Source: Glaciecola blandensis
GTDB taxonomy: Bacteria > Pseudomonadota > Gammaproteobacteria > Enterobacterales > Alteromonadaceae
DNA: 64,000 nt
Assembly (NCBI RefSeq): GCF_031846165.1
Contig: NZ_JAVRIE010000003.1
Coordinates: 1-64,000, forward strand
Direction of reading: 5' to 3'
Position numbers and translations under genes: made by a program. Positions 24,172 to 33,415 of this stretch are shown here, one piece after another (the stretch's first letter is position 1; each line of letters starts with the position of its first letter). Below the pieces are notes generated by a model. It was not told the DNA's origin and did not search any database. It saw only the letters and a list, made by a program, of their open reading frames with translations.

Positions 24172-26436
24172 TTACGCTGCGTTTGCGGCTTCATCTTTTG
24201 TTCTACCGGCGCTAGGTCCGTCAGTTTCTTCGGCGCTTAATAAATCCATGTCAAAAGTGAATTCGTCAACGCGTACTGAAAGTTTACGCTTTTCGTTGTA
24301 CTCAAGCAGCACTGTGCGCTCATCGGTTGTCAACTCACCCGCTTCCAACAACTTGTCAACAGCGTTTTCGAATGACACAAATGGTACAACTGGCGACTTA
24401 CGAAGTGCTTTCTGTACTTTCGACAATAGCGGCATTGCAGCATGTTTCGCCTTGAATGCTTGCTCGTTAATGTCGTTGCCATCACCTGGCATTGTTTTCA
24501 CTAAGTGAGTCAGTTGCGCTTTTATGCTGCTATCTTGCAACGATGCCATTGATAATTCACGAACCAAGTCGTCAGAAATACCGCTAACAGATGACGTATA
24601 GGTATTCGTCAACAATCTCATCAAACCGCGAGTAGGCGTGTTCGGGAAGTTGTTGATGAAATTAACAACAGCCGTTTCAGCTTGCTGTAGTGACCATTCC
24701 ATTGCATAACGGAAGTAAGCTTCTGCTTGTGTACGGTCTTCAACACGCTGCTCATAGAAACGAATAGTTGCCATAGCGGCGTACAAGTAGCTCATTACGT
24801 CACCTAAGCGAGCAGACAATAGCTCAGCTTTTTTCAGGTCGCCACCAAGTACCAATAGTGATAAATCTGCTAATGGTGCTAGTTTTGCAGCAATCGCATT
24901 CACACGCTTCTCGTAAGGACGCACTATTGGGAAGTTAGATTCTTTCGAACGTAAGAATGGAAGGTAGCTATTTGCTAAACTTCTAAACGCATTCTTCACG
25001 CTGAACTTTACAGTCTTACCGAATACTTTATTGAATGCTGCATCCGCTGACTTATCGTCGCTGTGGATCAAATCAACCATTTCTTTCAAGTGTGGGTGAC
25101 AACGCATTGCACCTTGACCGAAAATCATCAAGTTACGAGTCAGGATGTTTGCACCTTCAACCGTAATTGCAATCGGTAGCGCAGCATAGCCATTCGCTAA
25201 TGTATTTTGTGGACCACGTTGAATTGCTTTACCTGCCTGAACATCCATCGCAGAGTTCAATACATCACGACCGAGTTCAGTCATGTGGTATTTTGCAATT
25301 GCAGTAACAACCGATGGTTTAACGCCTTCGCCCAAACCTTCAGTGGTCAACACGCGCATGGCTTCAAGTAGGAATGTTTTACCAGCAATGTCAGCTAGCT
25401 TTTCTTGAATACCTTCAAAACGACCAATTGGTACGCCAAATTGCTCACGTACAAATGAATATTCAGCCGTTGATTTAAATGCTGATTGAGCTGAAGCAAC
25501 GCCCATAGCTGGTAAAGAAATACCGCGGCCAGCGCCTAAGCAGCTAACCAACATCTGCCAACCACGGCCAATGTTTTTCTCACCACCAATAATAAAGTCC
25601 ATCGGAATGAAAACATCTTTACCACGGGTTGTACCATTATAGAATTTCACGCCCATTGGGTCGTGACGGTTACCTAACTCAACACCAGGGTGAGATTTTG
25701 GTAATAAGGCACAGGTGATCCCTAGCTCAAGTTTGTCACCCAGTAATTGTTCTGGATCGAATACTTTAAATGCCAAACCTAATACAGTGGCAATAGGTGC
25801 AAGCGTAATATAACGCTTATCCCAAGTAACGCTTAAGCCGACAACTTCCTTACCTTCCCACATGCCTTTCGTCACAATAGCAGCGTCAGGAATAGAGCCC
25901 GCATCTGAACCTGCTTCTGGGCTGGTTAGTGCAAAGCATGGAATATCTTGGCCAACCGCTAGCTTTGGTAGCCAGTAGTTTTGTTGATCTTCAGTACCGT
26001 AGTGCATCAATAGCTCACCTGGACCCAAAGAGTTTGGTACCATCACCGTTACGGCAATTGCACCACTTGTCGCAGCAATAGTCGCTACGATAGTTGAGTT
26101 TGCATATGGGCTAAATTCTAAACCACCGAATTTCTTCGGGATGATCATTGAAAAGAATTTATTTTTACCTAAGAAATCTAAGACTTCTTGAGGAATATGT
26201 TTGCTGTTATTCAGTTCGAACTCATCAACCATTGCTAATAGTTCTTGAACTGGACCGTCTAAAAACGCTTGCTCGTCTGCGCTCAATGTTGCTTGAGGAA
26301 GGCTGCGCAGGGCATGCATGTCAGGTTTGCCTTGATAAATAGACGACTCAATCCAAACGTCACCCGCATCAAGTGCTTCTTGCTCGGTAACTGAAATTGG
26401 AGGTAATACTTTCTTTAAATTTGTTCTTAAGCTCAT
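24172..26436 (-). CDS. FadE-like acyl-CoA dehydrogenase (with DUF1974)
   Basis: First-step fatty acid beta-oxidation enzyme, 754 aa, slightly shorter than E. coli FadE (about 814 aa). The flavoprotein core includes PCFALTSPEAGSDAGSIPD, NGTTRGKDVFIPMDFIIGG and QLADIAGKTF-type helices, followed by the long C-terminal DUF1974 domain starting near residue 470. It lacks the N-terminal membrane segments of E. coli FadE. The ATG is followed at once by coding sequence typical of the group. It is monocistronic with a strong terminator. Confidence 0.9.
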   Translation of the reverse strand: MSLRTNLKKVLPPISVTEQEALDAGDVWIESSIYQGKPDMHALRSLPQATLSADEQAFLDGPVQELLAMVDEFELNNSKHIPQEVLDFLGKNKFFSMIIPKKFGGLEFSPYANSTIVATIAATSGAIAVTVMVPNSLGPGELLMHYGTEDQQNYWLPKLAVGQDIPCFALTSPEAGSDAGSIPDAAIVTKGMWEGKEVVGLSVTWDKRYITLAPIATVLGLAFKVFDPEQLLGDKLELGITCALLPKSHPGVELGNRHDPMGVKFYNGTTRGKDVFIPMDFIIGGEKNIGRGWQMLVSCLGAGRGISLPAMGVASAQSAFKSTAEYSFVREQFGVPIGRFEGIQEKLADIAGKTFLLEAMRVLTTEGLGEGVKPSVVTAIAKYHMTELGRDVLNSAMDVQAGKAIQRGPQNTLANGYAALPIAITVEGANILTRNLMIFGQGAMRCHPHLKEMVDLIHSDDKSADAAFNKVFGKTVKFSVKNAFRSLANSYLPFLRSKESNFPIVRPYEKRVNAIAAKLAPLADLSLLVLGGDLKKAELLSARLGDVMSYLYAAMATIRFYEQRVEDRTQAEAYFRYAMEWSLQQAETAVVNFINNFPNTPTRGLMRLLTNTYTSSVSGISDDLVRELSMASLQDSSIKAQLTHLVKTMPGDGNDINEQAFKAKHAAMPLLSKVQKALRKSPVVPFVSFENAVDKLLEAGELTTDERTVLLEYNEKRKLSVRVDEFTFDMDLLSAEETDGPSAGRTKDEAANAA

Positions 26437-26653
26437 TTTAACTTATCCGCTCATCTGACCAGTTGAATTATAGATACTACATGAAATTAAACAAAGATCA
26501 AAAATATTTGTCTAAAAAACATGCAGCCGAGCGTGAAAAGTACATGACAGATTGATCTTTAGGGTATTTATTCCCATAAGCCATTATAGCTAATTCGGGT
26601 TTTGTATAGTTAAATGAAGGAAAGACCCAAAACTAAACCGGAGTGCAGGTCAC

Positions 26654-26911
26654 ATGAAAAACAATTTAGACAGCAAGTTTCTTTTACAAGTGTTTGAGAA
26701 GGTGCGCCAGCATGGAGAAAATAAAGAGGGCGCTTACCACCTGAACGGAATTAAAGCCTTTACAGATTTTGATGGTTATACCGTCTATATGGAAGATGCC
26801 TTAGTGAAACTGAGTTTCGGCTTTCACAATCAATACCACTTTGATTACGATAATCAATCTCAATTCGATGCCTTCGAAAAAAAGTTACATAGCATTGATA
26901 AGGAATATTAA
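26654..26911 (+). CDS. DUF3081 family small protein
   Basis: A soluble 85-aa protein of unknown function. It has the family pattern LLQVFEKVRQHGENKEGAYHL followed by FTDFDGYTVYMED and HFDY. The family is found mainly in Vibrionales and Alteromonadales relatives. There is no signal peptide or membrane segment. It lies between the divergent FadE-like gene and the LpxL-type gene, and may be transcribed with the latter. Confidence 0.8.
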   Translation: MKNNLDSKFLLQVFEKVRQHGENKEGAYHLNGIKAFTDFDGYTVYMEDALVKLSFGFHNQYHFDYDNQSQFDAFEKKLHSIDKEY

Positions 26912-27040
26912 GACCAAGCTGCACAAGTTCGGGCTTTATTCGAATGACGCCGCAGGGTAGAATAATGACAGTATTTATCAATTTCCGAGATAGCTTTGTC
27001 ATCTAGTAAAACCGACGACCTAAAAAAAATAAAAGCGGTA

Positions 27041-27952
27041 ATGGCACCAAAGTTTACCTGGCGTTTTTTGCTACCAAAATATTGGCTGGTATGGATTGGC
27101 GCTGCCATTCTTTACATCATCACTTGGCTACCCTATCCACTGATTAAAATCTTAGGTCGGGGTGTAGGCAAATTAATAGCGAAGTTAGTACCGAAAAGAG
27201 TTGCCATTGCTCGTCGCAATCTCGAATTATGCTACCCACAGTGGAGCGAAGAAAAGCGAGAGGAAGTGCTAAAAGAGAATCTCTTTCGCACTGGTATGGC
27301 GCTATTCGAAACGGCAATGGGCTGGTGGTGGCCAACGTGGCGAGTACGTATGATTGGTAAAGTTGAAGGCTTAGATAAAGCCCTGAACGTCATCAAGTCG
27401 GGTCGTGGTGTGTTCGGTTTGGTGTTACATAACGTCAATTTAGAAATTTGCTGCCGCATTATTGGGCTTGCGCATCCGTGTGTAGCGTTTTATCGCAAGC
27501 ACAACAATCCCTTGATTGACTACATGCAATACCATGGCCGCAATCGTTCTAACAAATACATGATAGACAAACGTAACGCTAAGGCCCTGATCAGAGCGCT
27601 TGATTCAGGTGAAATTTGTTTATATTTTCCAGATCAGGACTATGGAAAAGCGCAAAGTTTGTTTGTGCCGTTTGGTGGTGTTGAGCAAACTGCAACAACC
27701 ACCGGTACCTTAATGTTTGCTAATCGCGCTGATTGCACACCTATGTTTATAACACCGCAATACAGCGACAAAGGCTATTTAGTTAAAATAGGTGAACCTA
27801 TCGACTATCTTGCCGATAACGATCCTACTGATGCATTAACAGCATTAAACGAAGACGTGCTTGCGCTAGTTAATGAACAGCCGGATAGTTACTTGTGGAT
27901 GCACAAGCGTTTCAAAACGCGTCCTGATGAGCAGCCAAACTCTCTTTATTGA
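27041..27952 (+). CDS. LpxL/LpxM-type lipid A lauroyl acyltransferase
   Basis: Inner-membrane acyltransferase adding a secondary acyl chain to lipid A. One N-terminal membrane anchor (WLVWIGAAILYIITWLPYPL) is followed by RRNLELCYPQWS and the catalytic HX4E motif (HNVNLE, about residues 130-135 from this start), NNPLIDYMQYHGRNRSNK, PDQDYG, and the closing MHKRFKTRP. The ATG at 27041 gives the spacing seen in E. coli LpxL; the frame is open back to a TTG at 26996. An activity on another glycolipid cannot be excluded. Together with the PagL-like and HldE genes it indicates active lipid A/core chemistry. Confidence 0.87.
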   Translation: MAPKFTWRFLLPKYWLVWIGAAILYIITWLPYPLIKILGRGVGKLIAKLVPKRVAIARRNLELCYPQWSEEKREEVLKENLFRTGMALFETAMGWWWPTWRVRMIGKVEGLDKALNVIKSGRGVFGLVLHNVNLEICCRIIGLAHPCVAFYRKHNNPLIDYMQYHGRNRSNKYMIDKRNAKALIRALDSGEICLYFPDQDYGKAQSLFVPFGGVEQTATTTGTLMFANRADCTPMFITPQYSDKGYLVKIGEPIDYLADNDPTDALTALNEDVLALVNEQPDSYLWMHKRFKTRPDEQPNSLY

Positions 27953-28020
27953 GTCCATTTTACTGGTTGCCCCAATCTCGGATAGTTTGACCAGAAGTTG
28001 CGTGAACTAGGAGAAATAGA

Positions 28021-28650
28021 ATGGCCGATAAAAATGCTGCTATGTTTTGGATTAAACACTTAATCCTTGCGGCCGTGGTAATTGCGGCAGCCATTTTTGT
28101 GCTTCGCTATAATCCTGAAACTAGCGATCAATCAATTCAAAGCTCTGGCCAAGATAGCGAAGAGCGCTCGAGCATTGCCGAGAATGTGACGAGCTTTTAT
28201 CAAGAGTTTAGAATGACTTCTCGAGATCCAATTAAAGAACAATACGGTGATTTCGTACTACCCCTAGAAATGCCTAAAGAAACCCAAACAGAGCAACTCG
28301 TCGCGATTAATTCTGTAGAACGTCCGCCTGAAGCTTCTTGGGAAGGTGAGTTCAAATTTCGCTCTTTTGCCAAAGGCACGACCATTCGAGTTGAGGCTAT
28401 GAAGTATGCTGAACAAGAAGGTATGCAATTGATTTGGGACCTCAACCAAGATTTCATTATTCGTCAGCGCTTTCTAACCGAGAGTACACTGCTGGGTTCT
28501 TTGCAAGAAATTTCTGGCGCCATAGACGCTAACTTTATTCCTAAAGTTGATATCTACTTTTGTAATAAAAAACGCGCCATTGTGATCACTGATGAAGCCG
28601 GTAGCTATGTGCTAGAAAACTGCACTAAATCGGGTTTTGGTGCCTATTAG
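28021..28650 (+). CDS. TcpQ-like C-terminal domain protein
   Basis: A 209-aa protein with one N-terminal membrane anchor (residues about 10-30) and a periplasmic region. The C-terminal half, with GTTIRVEAMKYAEQEGMQLIWDLNQDFIIRQRF, matches the toxin-coregulated-pilus biosynthesis Q domain (TcpQ/PilL C-terminal type). That domain is found in secretin-associated pilus proteins, but no other pilus genes are nearby, so its partner is unknown here. A GGAGAAATAG ribosome binding site precedes the ATG. Confidence 0.7.
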   Translation: MADKNAAMFWIKHLILAAVVIAAAIFVLRYNPETSDQSIQSSGQDSEERSSIAENVTSFYQEFRMTSRDPIKEQYGDFVLPLEMPKETQTEQLVAINSVERPPEASWEGEFKFRSFAKGTTIRVEAMKYAEQEGMQLIWDLNQDFIIRQRFLTESTLLGSLQEISGAIDANFIPKVDIYFCNKKRAIVITDEAGSYVLENCTKSGFGAY

Positions 28651-28668
28651 CATTATCCTGTAAATACT

Positions 28669-28940
28669 GTCATTCCCGAGTAGTCGGGAACCTAGATCTC
28701 CACCTTCGTGGAGATGACGAGTGAGAGTGGAGATGACGAGTGAGAGTGGAGATGACGAATACACTAAACACCGTCATTCCCGAGTCGTCGGGAACCTAGA
28801 TCTCCACCTTCGTGGAGATGACGAGTGAGAGTGGAGATGACGAGTGAGAGTGGAGATGACGAGTGAGAGTGGAGATGACGAATAAAGTAAACACTGTCAT
28901 TCCCGTTCAATTCGTCATTCCCGAGTAGTCGGGAATCTCG
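28669..28940. repeat. composite palindromic and 19-bp tandem repeat array
   Basis: Two near-identical composite units start at 28669 and 28773. Each has a GTCATTCCCGAG...CGGGAA palindrome, a GATCTCCACCTTCGTGGAGATGACG palindrome (25 bp), then tandem copies of a 19-base unit beginning GTGGAGATGACGAGTGAGA. The first has two full copies plus a partial (from 28708); the second has three full plus a partial (from 28812). Two further GTCATTCCC palindrome starts follow at 28896 and 28914. It fills the 294-base gap between the TcpQ-like gene and the convergent glnE. Confidence 0.85.
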
Positions 28941-28944
28941 CTTC

Positions 28945-31900
28945 TCAGCCAGTAAAGGTCTGTTCAAACGTCCGTTTTACCAAGGCCATCAGGGCGCTCA
29001 TTTCTTCGCTGTGCACAATATCCTTATTGGTTAGGTTATGGCGATGAACTTGACTGCGAATATATAGATAAGCTTTCTGCAGGCCCTGCGCTAGCTCCTC
29101 ATCTATCACTTGATGTGCGGCCAGTTCATCTAAGATCCGTAAGTTATCCGTCCATTTTGATAGTACAGGCACCGTTCGTGTGTTTGCTAAAACCCAAAAT
29201 TGAGTTAAAAACTCTAAATCGGCAATGCCACCGGAGGTTTGTTTCAGGTCGATTTTATAGTCGTTGGTTTTATCAAGGTGAGTACGCATTTTCTCACGCA
29301 TATCAGCGACTTCTTTTCTCAATACTGCCTGTTCTCTTGGCCTTGCTAGCACTTGATGTCTAAGCTTGGTAAATTTATTGCCAAGCTCTTCGTTGCCATA
29401 AATATAACGAGCACGCACCAGAGCTTGATGCTCCCATGTCCATGCCTCGTTTTCTTGATACTGCTGGTATGTATCGATATGGCTAATCAGTAGCCCCGAG
29501 TTTCCAGAGGGACGAAGGCGTAAGTCAATTTCATACAACTCATCCAGATAGGTTTTCACGGTAAATATGTGTGATACGCGTTGCACTAGCTTCACGAAAA
29601 ACTCACTGCAAGAAATGGATTTTTTACCATTGGTAGAAAGTGATAAATCGATGTCATGAATAAACACAATATCCAAATCAGAACCATAGCCTAATTCCAA
29701 GCCGCCCAACTTACCGTAGGCGATAACCCCTAAGCCTTTGTTTTGTGCACTCGTGCCTTCAAGCACGCCATATTTCTCACATACTTGGTGCCATGCTAAA
29801 TCAATGACATGATGCAAGATCACTTCTGCCAACACGCTTAGTTTGTCACTTACTTTGTTAATCGGTAAGGTGCCGCTAATATCAGCTGCAGCAATGCGCA
29901 ACTGTTGAGTCAATTTAAAATAGCGCAAACTGTCCATTTGCCCCTCGATATCCTCAGGCTCAATGCGCAGCATTTGAAGTCGCAGTTCAGATTGGTAGTC
30001 GTCTCTCCATTGACGAATATCATCGTCGTCGGTCTGCAAATAAGCGGGATGCAGCAATTCGTCTAATAGGAGTGGAAAGCGTTTAATTTGCTCAGCAACC
30101 CAAGTGCTGGTGGCCGACAATGTGTATAAACGTTGGCGAACAGCTGGGTTCTCAAGTAGTAGATCTAAGTATGCTGTGCGTCCAAGTATCGTAAGCAAGA
30201 TCCCAAATATTGCTTTGCTAAGGGCTTCTAAACCCTTTGCGGTTTTTTGCTCTGCGGCATGTTCAGTAAATTCAATTAGCTCTTGCAGTACTAGCGGGAT
30301 AAGTTTGTTGAGCGTATTGTGACCGCGCTGACCAATGCGGTGTTTAGTACTTTTATGTTTAAAATCTAATAGCAAATCTGTCAGATTTTCAGTGGCCCTT
30401 GCATGTTCGCTTGCATCAGCACACTCTAATGCAGAATGGAGTATGACGAATATTTCTTCTTTATCGAGATCAAGTTGCCAAAGGTCCTCAAAACCTTGCC
30501 CATTTTCGCTAGATGTGACGGCGGTAATATCTCCTTCACTGGACGCACCCGCTTCATTACTATCTTCTATCAGTGCTGAGAAATGTTGATGTATACGATT
30601 AGTATGCTGCAGTATCGTTTGCATATACGCTTCAACACTCTCTTCTGACAGCAGCGCGCACAGACGGCTTTGCTTTATTTTATCGTCAGGTAGCGTTTGT
30701 GTTTGTTCATCATTAAATGCTTGTAAGTAATGTTCAACTTGTCGCAAGAATAGGTAGCTTGAGCGAAGCTCTTCTGCAATCTCTGGGTGCAGGAACTCGT
30801 GTTTTTGCAACATTTCAAATGATGACAAGATGGATCGAGTTTGACATTCTGTGACTTTGCCAGCATGGATCATTTGTAAGGATTGAATATAAAACTCAAC
30901 CTCTCGGATCCCACCACGACCTAATTTAATATTGTTTTGTAAGTTCCGCCTTGCCAATTCATTTGAGATAAGCTGCTTCATCGCTCGCAACGATTCGACC
31001 GTGGTAAAATCGAGGTACTTGCGATACACAAAGGGACGAATGATGTTCTGTAGTTCACAGACCGCAGCACTGTCAGAATTTAGCACCCGTGCTTTTTGCA
31101 TGGCAAAGCGTTCCCACTCGCGGCCTTGCTCTAGGTAATAAGCTTCAAATGCACCCATGGAAACAACCAGAGGGCCACTGTCACCTAACGGACGCAAACG
31201 CATGTCTACCCGGTAGGCTTGACCGTCTATTGTCGTCTGGTGAAGCGCGGCAATGAGCTTTTGGGCGAGTTTTGTAAAAAACTGGCTGTGCTCTATTGGT
31301 TTGCGAGGGTGTTGAGTTTCACCGGCTTGCGGGTAAACAAAAATAAGGTCGATATCAGAGGAGAAATTAAGTTCACGACCGCCGAGCTTCCCCATGCCAA
31401 GAATTAAGAGTTTCTGTGCTTCAGGCGGGCTAACTTCGCCATTCCCGTTTTCACTAATGTAGGGCTCTGGTGCTCCATAACGTTGACACGCTTTTGCATA
31501 TAACCAGTCATTGGTTTGCGTAATCAACACATCTGCTAATTCAGATACCGCTAGCAGAGACTCTTTTATGTCAGCCTGATAAAGCATATCTCGCCACGCA
31601 ATTTCGAGCATACACAAGTGACGAAAACGACGAATGTTGGCATGTAATTCTAGCTCGGTATCAGTCGCGGCAAGCAGGTCTGAAAAGGCTTGCTGATAAT
31701 GTAAAAACTGATGCTCTGGTTGACGACAAAGCTCATCTACGCATTCAATAAATTCAACAGGATATTGAGTCGCAATATGAGAAATGAAATCACTTAGGCT
31801 GAATGCAGCAATCATTTGTTTTGAATGTTGTTGAAGAAGTTGCTCAATCGCGGCTTTTTTCTCCTCACTGAAAGCACTGGTAACGCGGGTAAGTTGACTA

Positions 31901-31995
31901 CGAAAACCTTCAAAGTTAGCTTCGCCTAATACGCTTAATTCATTTGGTAGAGATACCGATACGTTGCTTTGATGTGCTTGCTTATTGTCTAACAT
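28945..31995 (-). CDS. glnE: bifunctional glutamine synthetase adenylyltransferase/deadenylylase
   Basis: Controls glutamine synthetase by adding and removing AMP. Two nucleotidyltransferase domains are clear: GMGKLGGRELNFSSDIDLIF in the N-terminal (deadenylylating) half and YGKLGGLELGYGSDLDIVF in the C-terminal (adenylylating) half, each followed by a helical regulatory region. At 1016 aa it is about 70 residues longer than E. coli GlnE (946). glnE and hldE are neighbours in E. coli too; here two genes lie between them. Confidence 0.95.
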   Translation of the reverse strand: MLDNKQAHQSNVSVSLPNELSVLGEANFEGFRSQLTRVTSAFSEEKKAAIEQLLQQHSKQMIAAFSLSDFISHIATQYPVEFIECVDELCRQPEHQFLHYQQAFSDLLAATDTELELHANIRRFRHLCMLEIAWRDMLYQADIKESLLAVSELADVLITQTNDWLYAKACQRYGAPEPYISENGNGEVSPPEAQKLLILGMGKLGGRELNFSSDIDLIFVYPQAGETQHPRKPIEHSQFFTKLAQKLIAALHQTTIDGQAYRVDMRLRPLGDSGPLVVSMGAFEAYYLEQGREWERFAMQKARVLNSDSAAVCELQNIIRPFVYRKYLDFTTVESLRAMKQLISNELARRNLQNNIKLGRGGIREVEFYIQSLQMIHAGKVTECQTRSILSSFEMLQKHEFLHPEIAEELRSSYLFLRQVEHYLQAFNDEQTQTLPDDKIKQSRLCALLSEESVEAYMQTILQHTNRIHQHFSALIEDSNEAGASSEGDITAVTSSENGQGFEDLWQLDLDKEEIFVILHSALECADASEHARATENLTDLLLDFKHKSTKHRIGQRGHNTLNKLIPLVLQELIEFTEHAAEQKTAKGLEALSKAIFGILLTILGRTAYLDLLLENPAVRQRLYTLSATSTWVAEQIKRFPLLLDELLHPAYLQTDDDDIRQWRDDYQSELRLQMLRIEPEDIEGQMDSLRYFKLTQQLRIAAADISGTLPINKVSDKLSVLAEVILHHVIDLAWHQVCEKYGVLEGTSAQNKGLGVIAYGKLGGLELGYGSDLDIVFIHDIDLSLSTNGKKSISCSEFFVKLVQRVSHIFTVKTYLDELYEIDLRLRPSGNSGLLISHIDTYQQYQENEAWTWEHQALVRARYIYGNEELGNKFTKLRHQVLARPREQAVLRKEVADMREKMRTHLDKTNDYKIDLKQTSGGIADLEFLTQFWVLANTRTVPVLSKWTDNLRILDELAAHQVIDEELAQGLQKAYLYIRSQVHRHNLTNKDIVHSEEMSALMALVKRTFEQTFTG

Positions 31996-32099
31996 AGTTT
32001 TGCGATCTGTCCCCGCTGGATTTGATGGCTGTTAAATAAGTCTATTTGGCTTATTATGGTATAGTTTTCAAGTAAATGGATAGTAGGGATCCTATAAAT

Positions 32100-33005
32100 A
32101 TGGAACAACTGGTTAAATTAGTGCCTTTGTCGTCTGACATATTGATTTATTTGGCTATTGATATTTCTATTGCGGTGCTGCTTTTGTTTGCTATACGCTC
32201 ATTGTCAGGCATGTTTACTAAAATTAGCGTCCGCCAAGAGTTAGGTGAAAAAGATAACTTCGCGTTTGGGATCAGTATGGCGGGTAGAATGTTATCACTC
32301 ACTATCGTTCTATCAGCGGTAGTTGGCCGACACACATACTTGGGTTTTGAAGGTGCAGCTTTAGGTATGTTGTTATTTGGAACGATAGGTATTCTGCTGG
32401 TCAAATTTGGTCGCTTTGCTCACGATAAGGTGGTGTTAAACCGTTTAGATAAAGACCAGATGATCTCTGAGAAAAATGTCTCTGTTGCTTTAGTTGACGC
32501 TAGCAGTGCGGTAGCCAGTGCGATAATTATCAAAAGTATCATTGATTGGGCTGACGGTGCAGATGCCAATACACTGATTGCTATTTTGTCTGGGTCGATG
32601 GTAGTGCTGGCAATACTGTTGCTCACAACCCGCGTATATGAGCAACGCTATGCTAGAAACAATCAGAATAACAGCTTTCAGAAAACCCTATGCAAAGGCC
32701 AAATAGCTTTGGCGATTCAACATTCTGGTACCTTAATCGGGACGGCAATTGTCGTGTCTTCTGCGGGCTCGGTGATTGAGTACACACCAGACGCCTACGT
32801 TAGCAATATCACTGGATGGTTTATTGTGGGTACTGGCTTTTCTTTACTGCTGATTGTTTTAAGCAGTATTGCGAAACATATCGTGCTTAGCGGTGTGAAT
32901 TGGAAAACGGAAGTCGATCTGCAACACAATGTGGGCATTGCGAGTATTGAATTTGTACTGAGTATTGGCCTAGCGATGCTTATTAATGGCTTGTTTGCGA
33001 GTTAA
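32100..33005 (+). CDS. DUF350 (UPF0719) inner-membrane protein
   Basis: A 301-aa integral membrane protein with about eight helices in two related halves. Each half begins with a charged amphipathic piece and a glycine-rich helix (NFAFGISMAGRMLSLTIVLSAV and ALAIQHSGTLIGTAIVVSSA). Function is unknown. The ATG at 32100 is preferred over 32076 because AGGGA (32085-32089) is positioned for it. Its last bases overlap the end of the convergent GIY-YIG gene by four bases. Confidence 0.8.
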   Translation: MEQLVKLVPLSSDILIYLAIDISIAVLLLFAIRSLSGMFTKISVRQELGEKDNFAFGISMAGRMLSLTIVLSAVVGRHTYLGFEGAALGMLLFGTIGILLVKFGRFAHDKVVLNRLDKDQMISEKNVSVALVDASSAVASAIIIKSIIDWADGADANTLIAILSGSMVVLAILLLTTRVYEQRYARNNQNNSFQKTLCKGQIALAIQHSGTLIGTAIVVSSAGSVIEYTPDAYVSNITGWFIVGTGFSLLLIVLSSIAKHIVLSGVNWKTEVDLQHNVGIASIEFVLSIGLAMLINGLFAS

Positions 33006-33379
33006 CTAGACAGCTTGTTTTCAACCTCTTTCTGAATTGCATTAACATCAAGTATCTGAATGACTGAGGGCACTGTTTTTTGCTGCATGATGATAGCGTC
33101 TTTAGTCTTTCGAGTTTGTTTCTTTAACCAAATTTCAGCTTTTAGCGCATCGGAATGCGTTTCTAGCTGCGCACAAAACATCAATCGAAGTGGCCCTTTT
33201 CCTTTCAAGGCTCTAGCACACTTAGGTCCGTTACTGGCATGCTCGAGGAAACGTCGTTTAGGATCGACAGAAATTCCCGCATAGAGCTGGTTGAGTTTGT
33301 TTTTAACCAAGTAAATAAACCAAGGTTTATCAGACTTTTGGTGATTCGTAACATCATTCATTGCTATACTCTCAGACAT
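33002..33379 (-). CDS. GIY-YIG nuclease family protein (YhbQ/UPF0213-like)
   Basis: A 125-aa single-domain protein. The GIY-YIG core reads WFIYLVKNKLNQLYAGISVDPKRRFLEH, where the motif is represented by FIYLV...LYAGIS, followed by the conserved Arg (PKRRFLEH). It continues into ARALKGKGPLRLMFC and ALKAEIWLKKQTRKTK, typical of the YhbQ group. The C-terminal 25 residues are extra. An alternative start 18 bases in exists. It is convergent with the DUF350 gene and divergent from hldE. Confidence 0.85.
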   Translation of the reverse strand: MSESIAMNDVTNHQKSDKPWFIYLVKNKLNQLYAGISVDPKRRFLEHASNGPKCARALKGKGPLRLMFCAQLETHSDALKAEIWLKKQTRKTKDAIIMQQKTVPSVIQILDVNAIQKEVENKLSS

Positions 33380-33415
33380 TCTCTAATAAATAGCAATTCA
33401 TAAGAACCACACGCC

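Noticed and set aside
28669..28940. Possible CRISPR array
   Set aside because: The repeated units are contiguous 19-base tandems and palindromes without unique spacers, and no cas genes are present.
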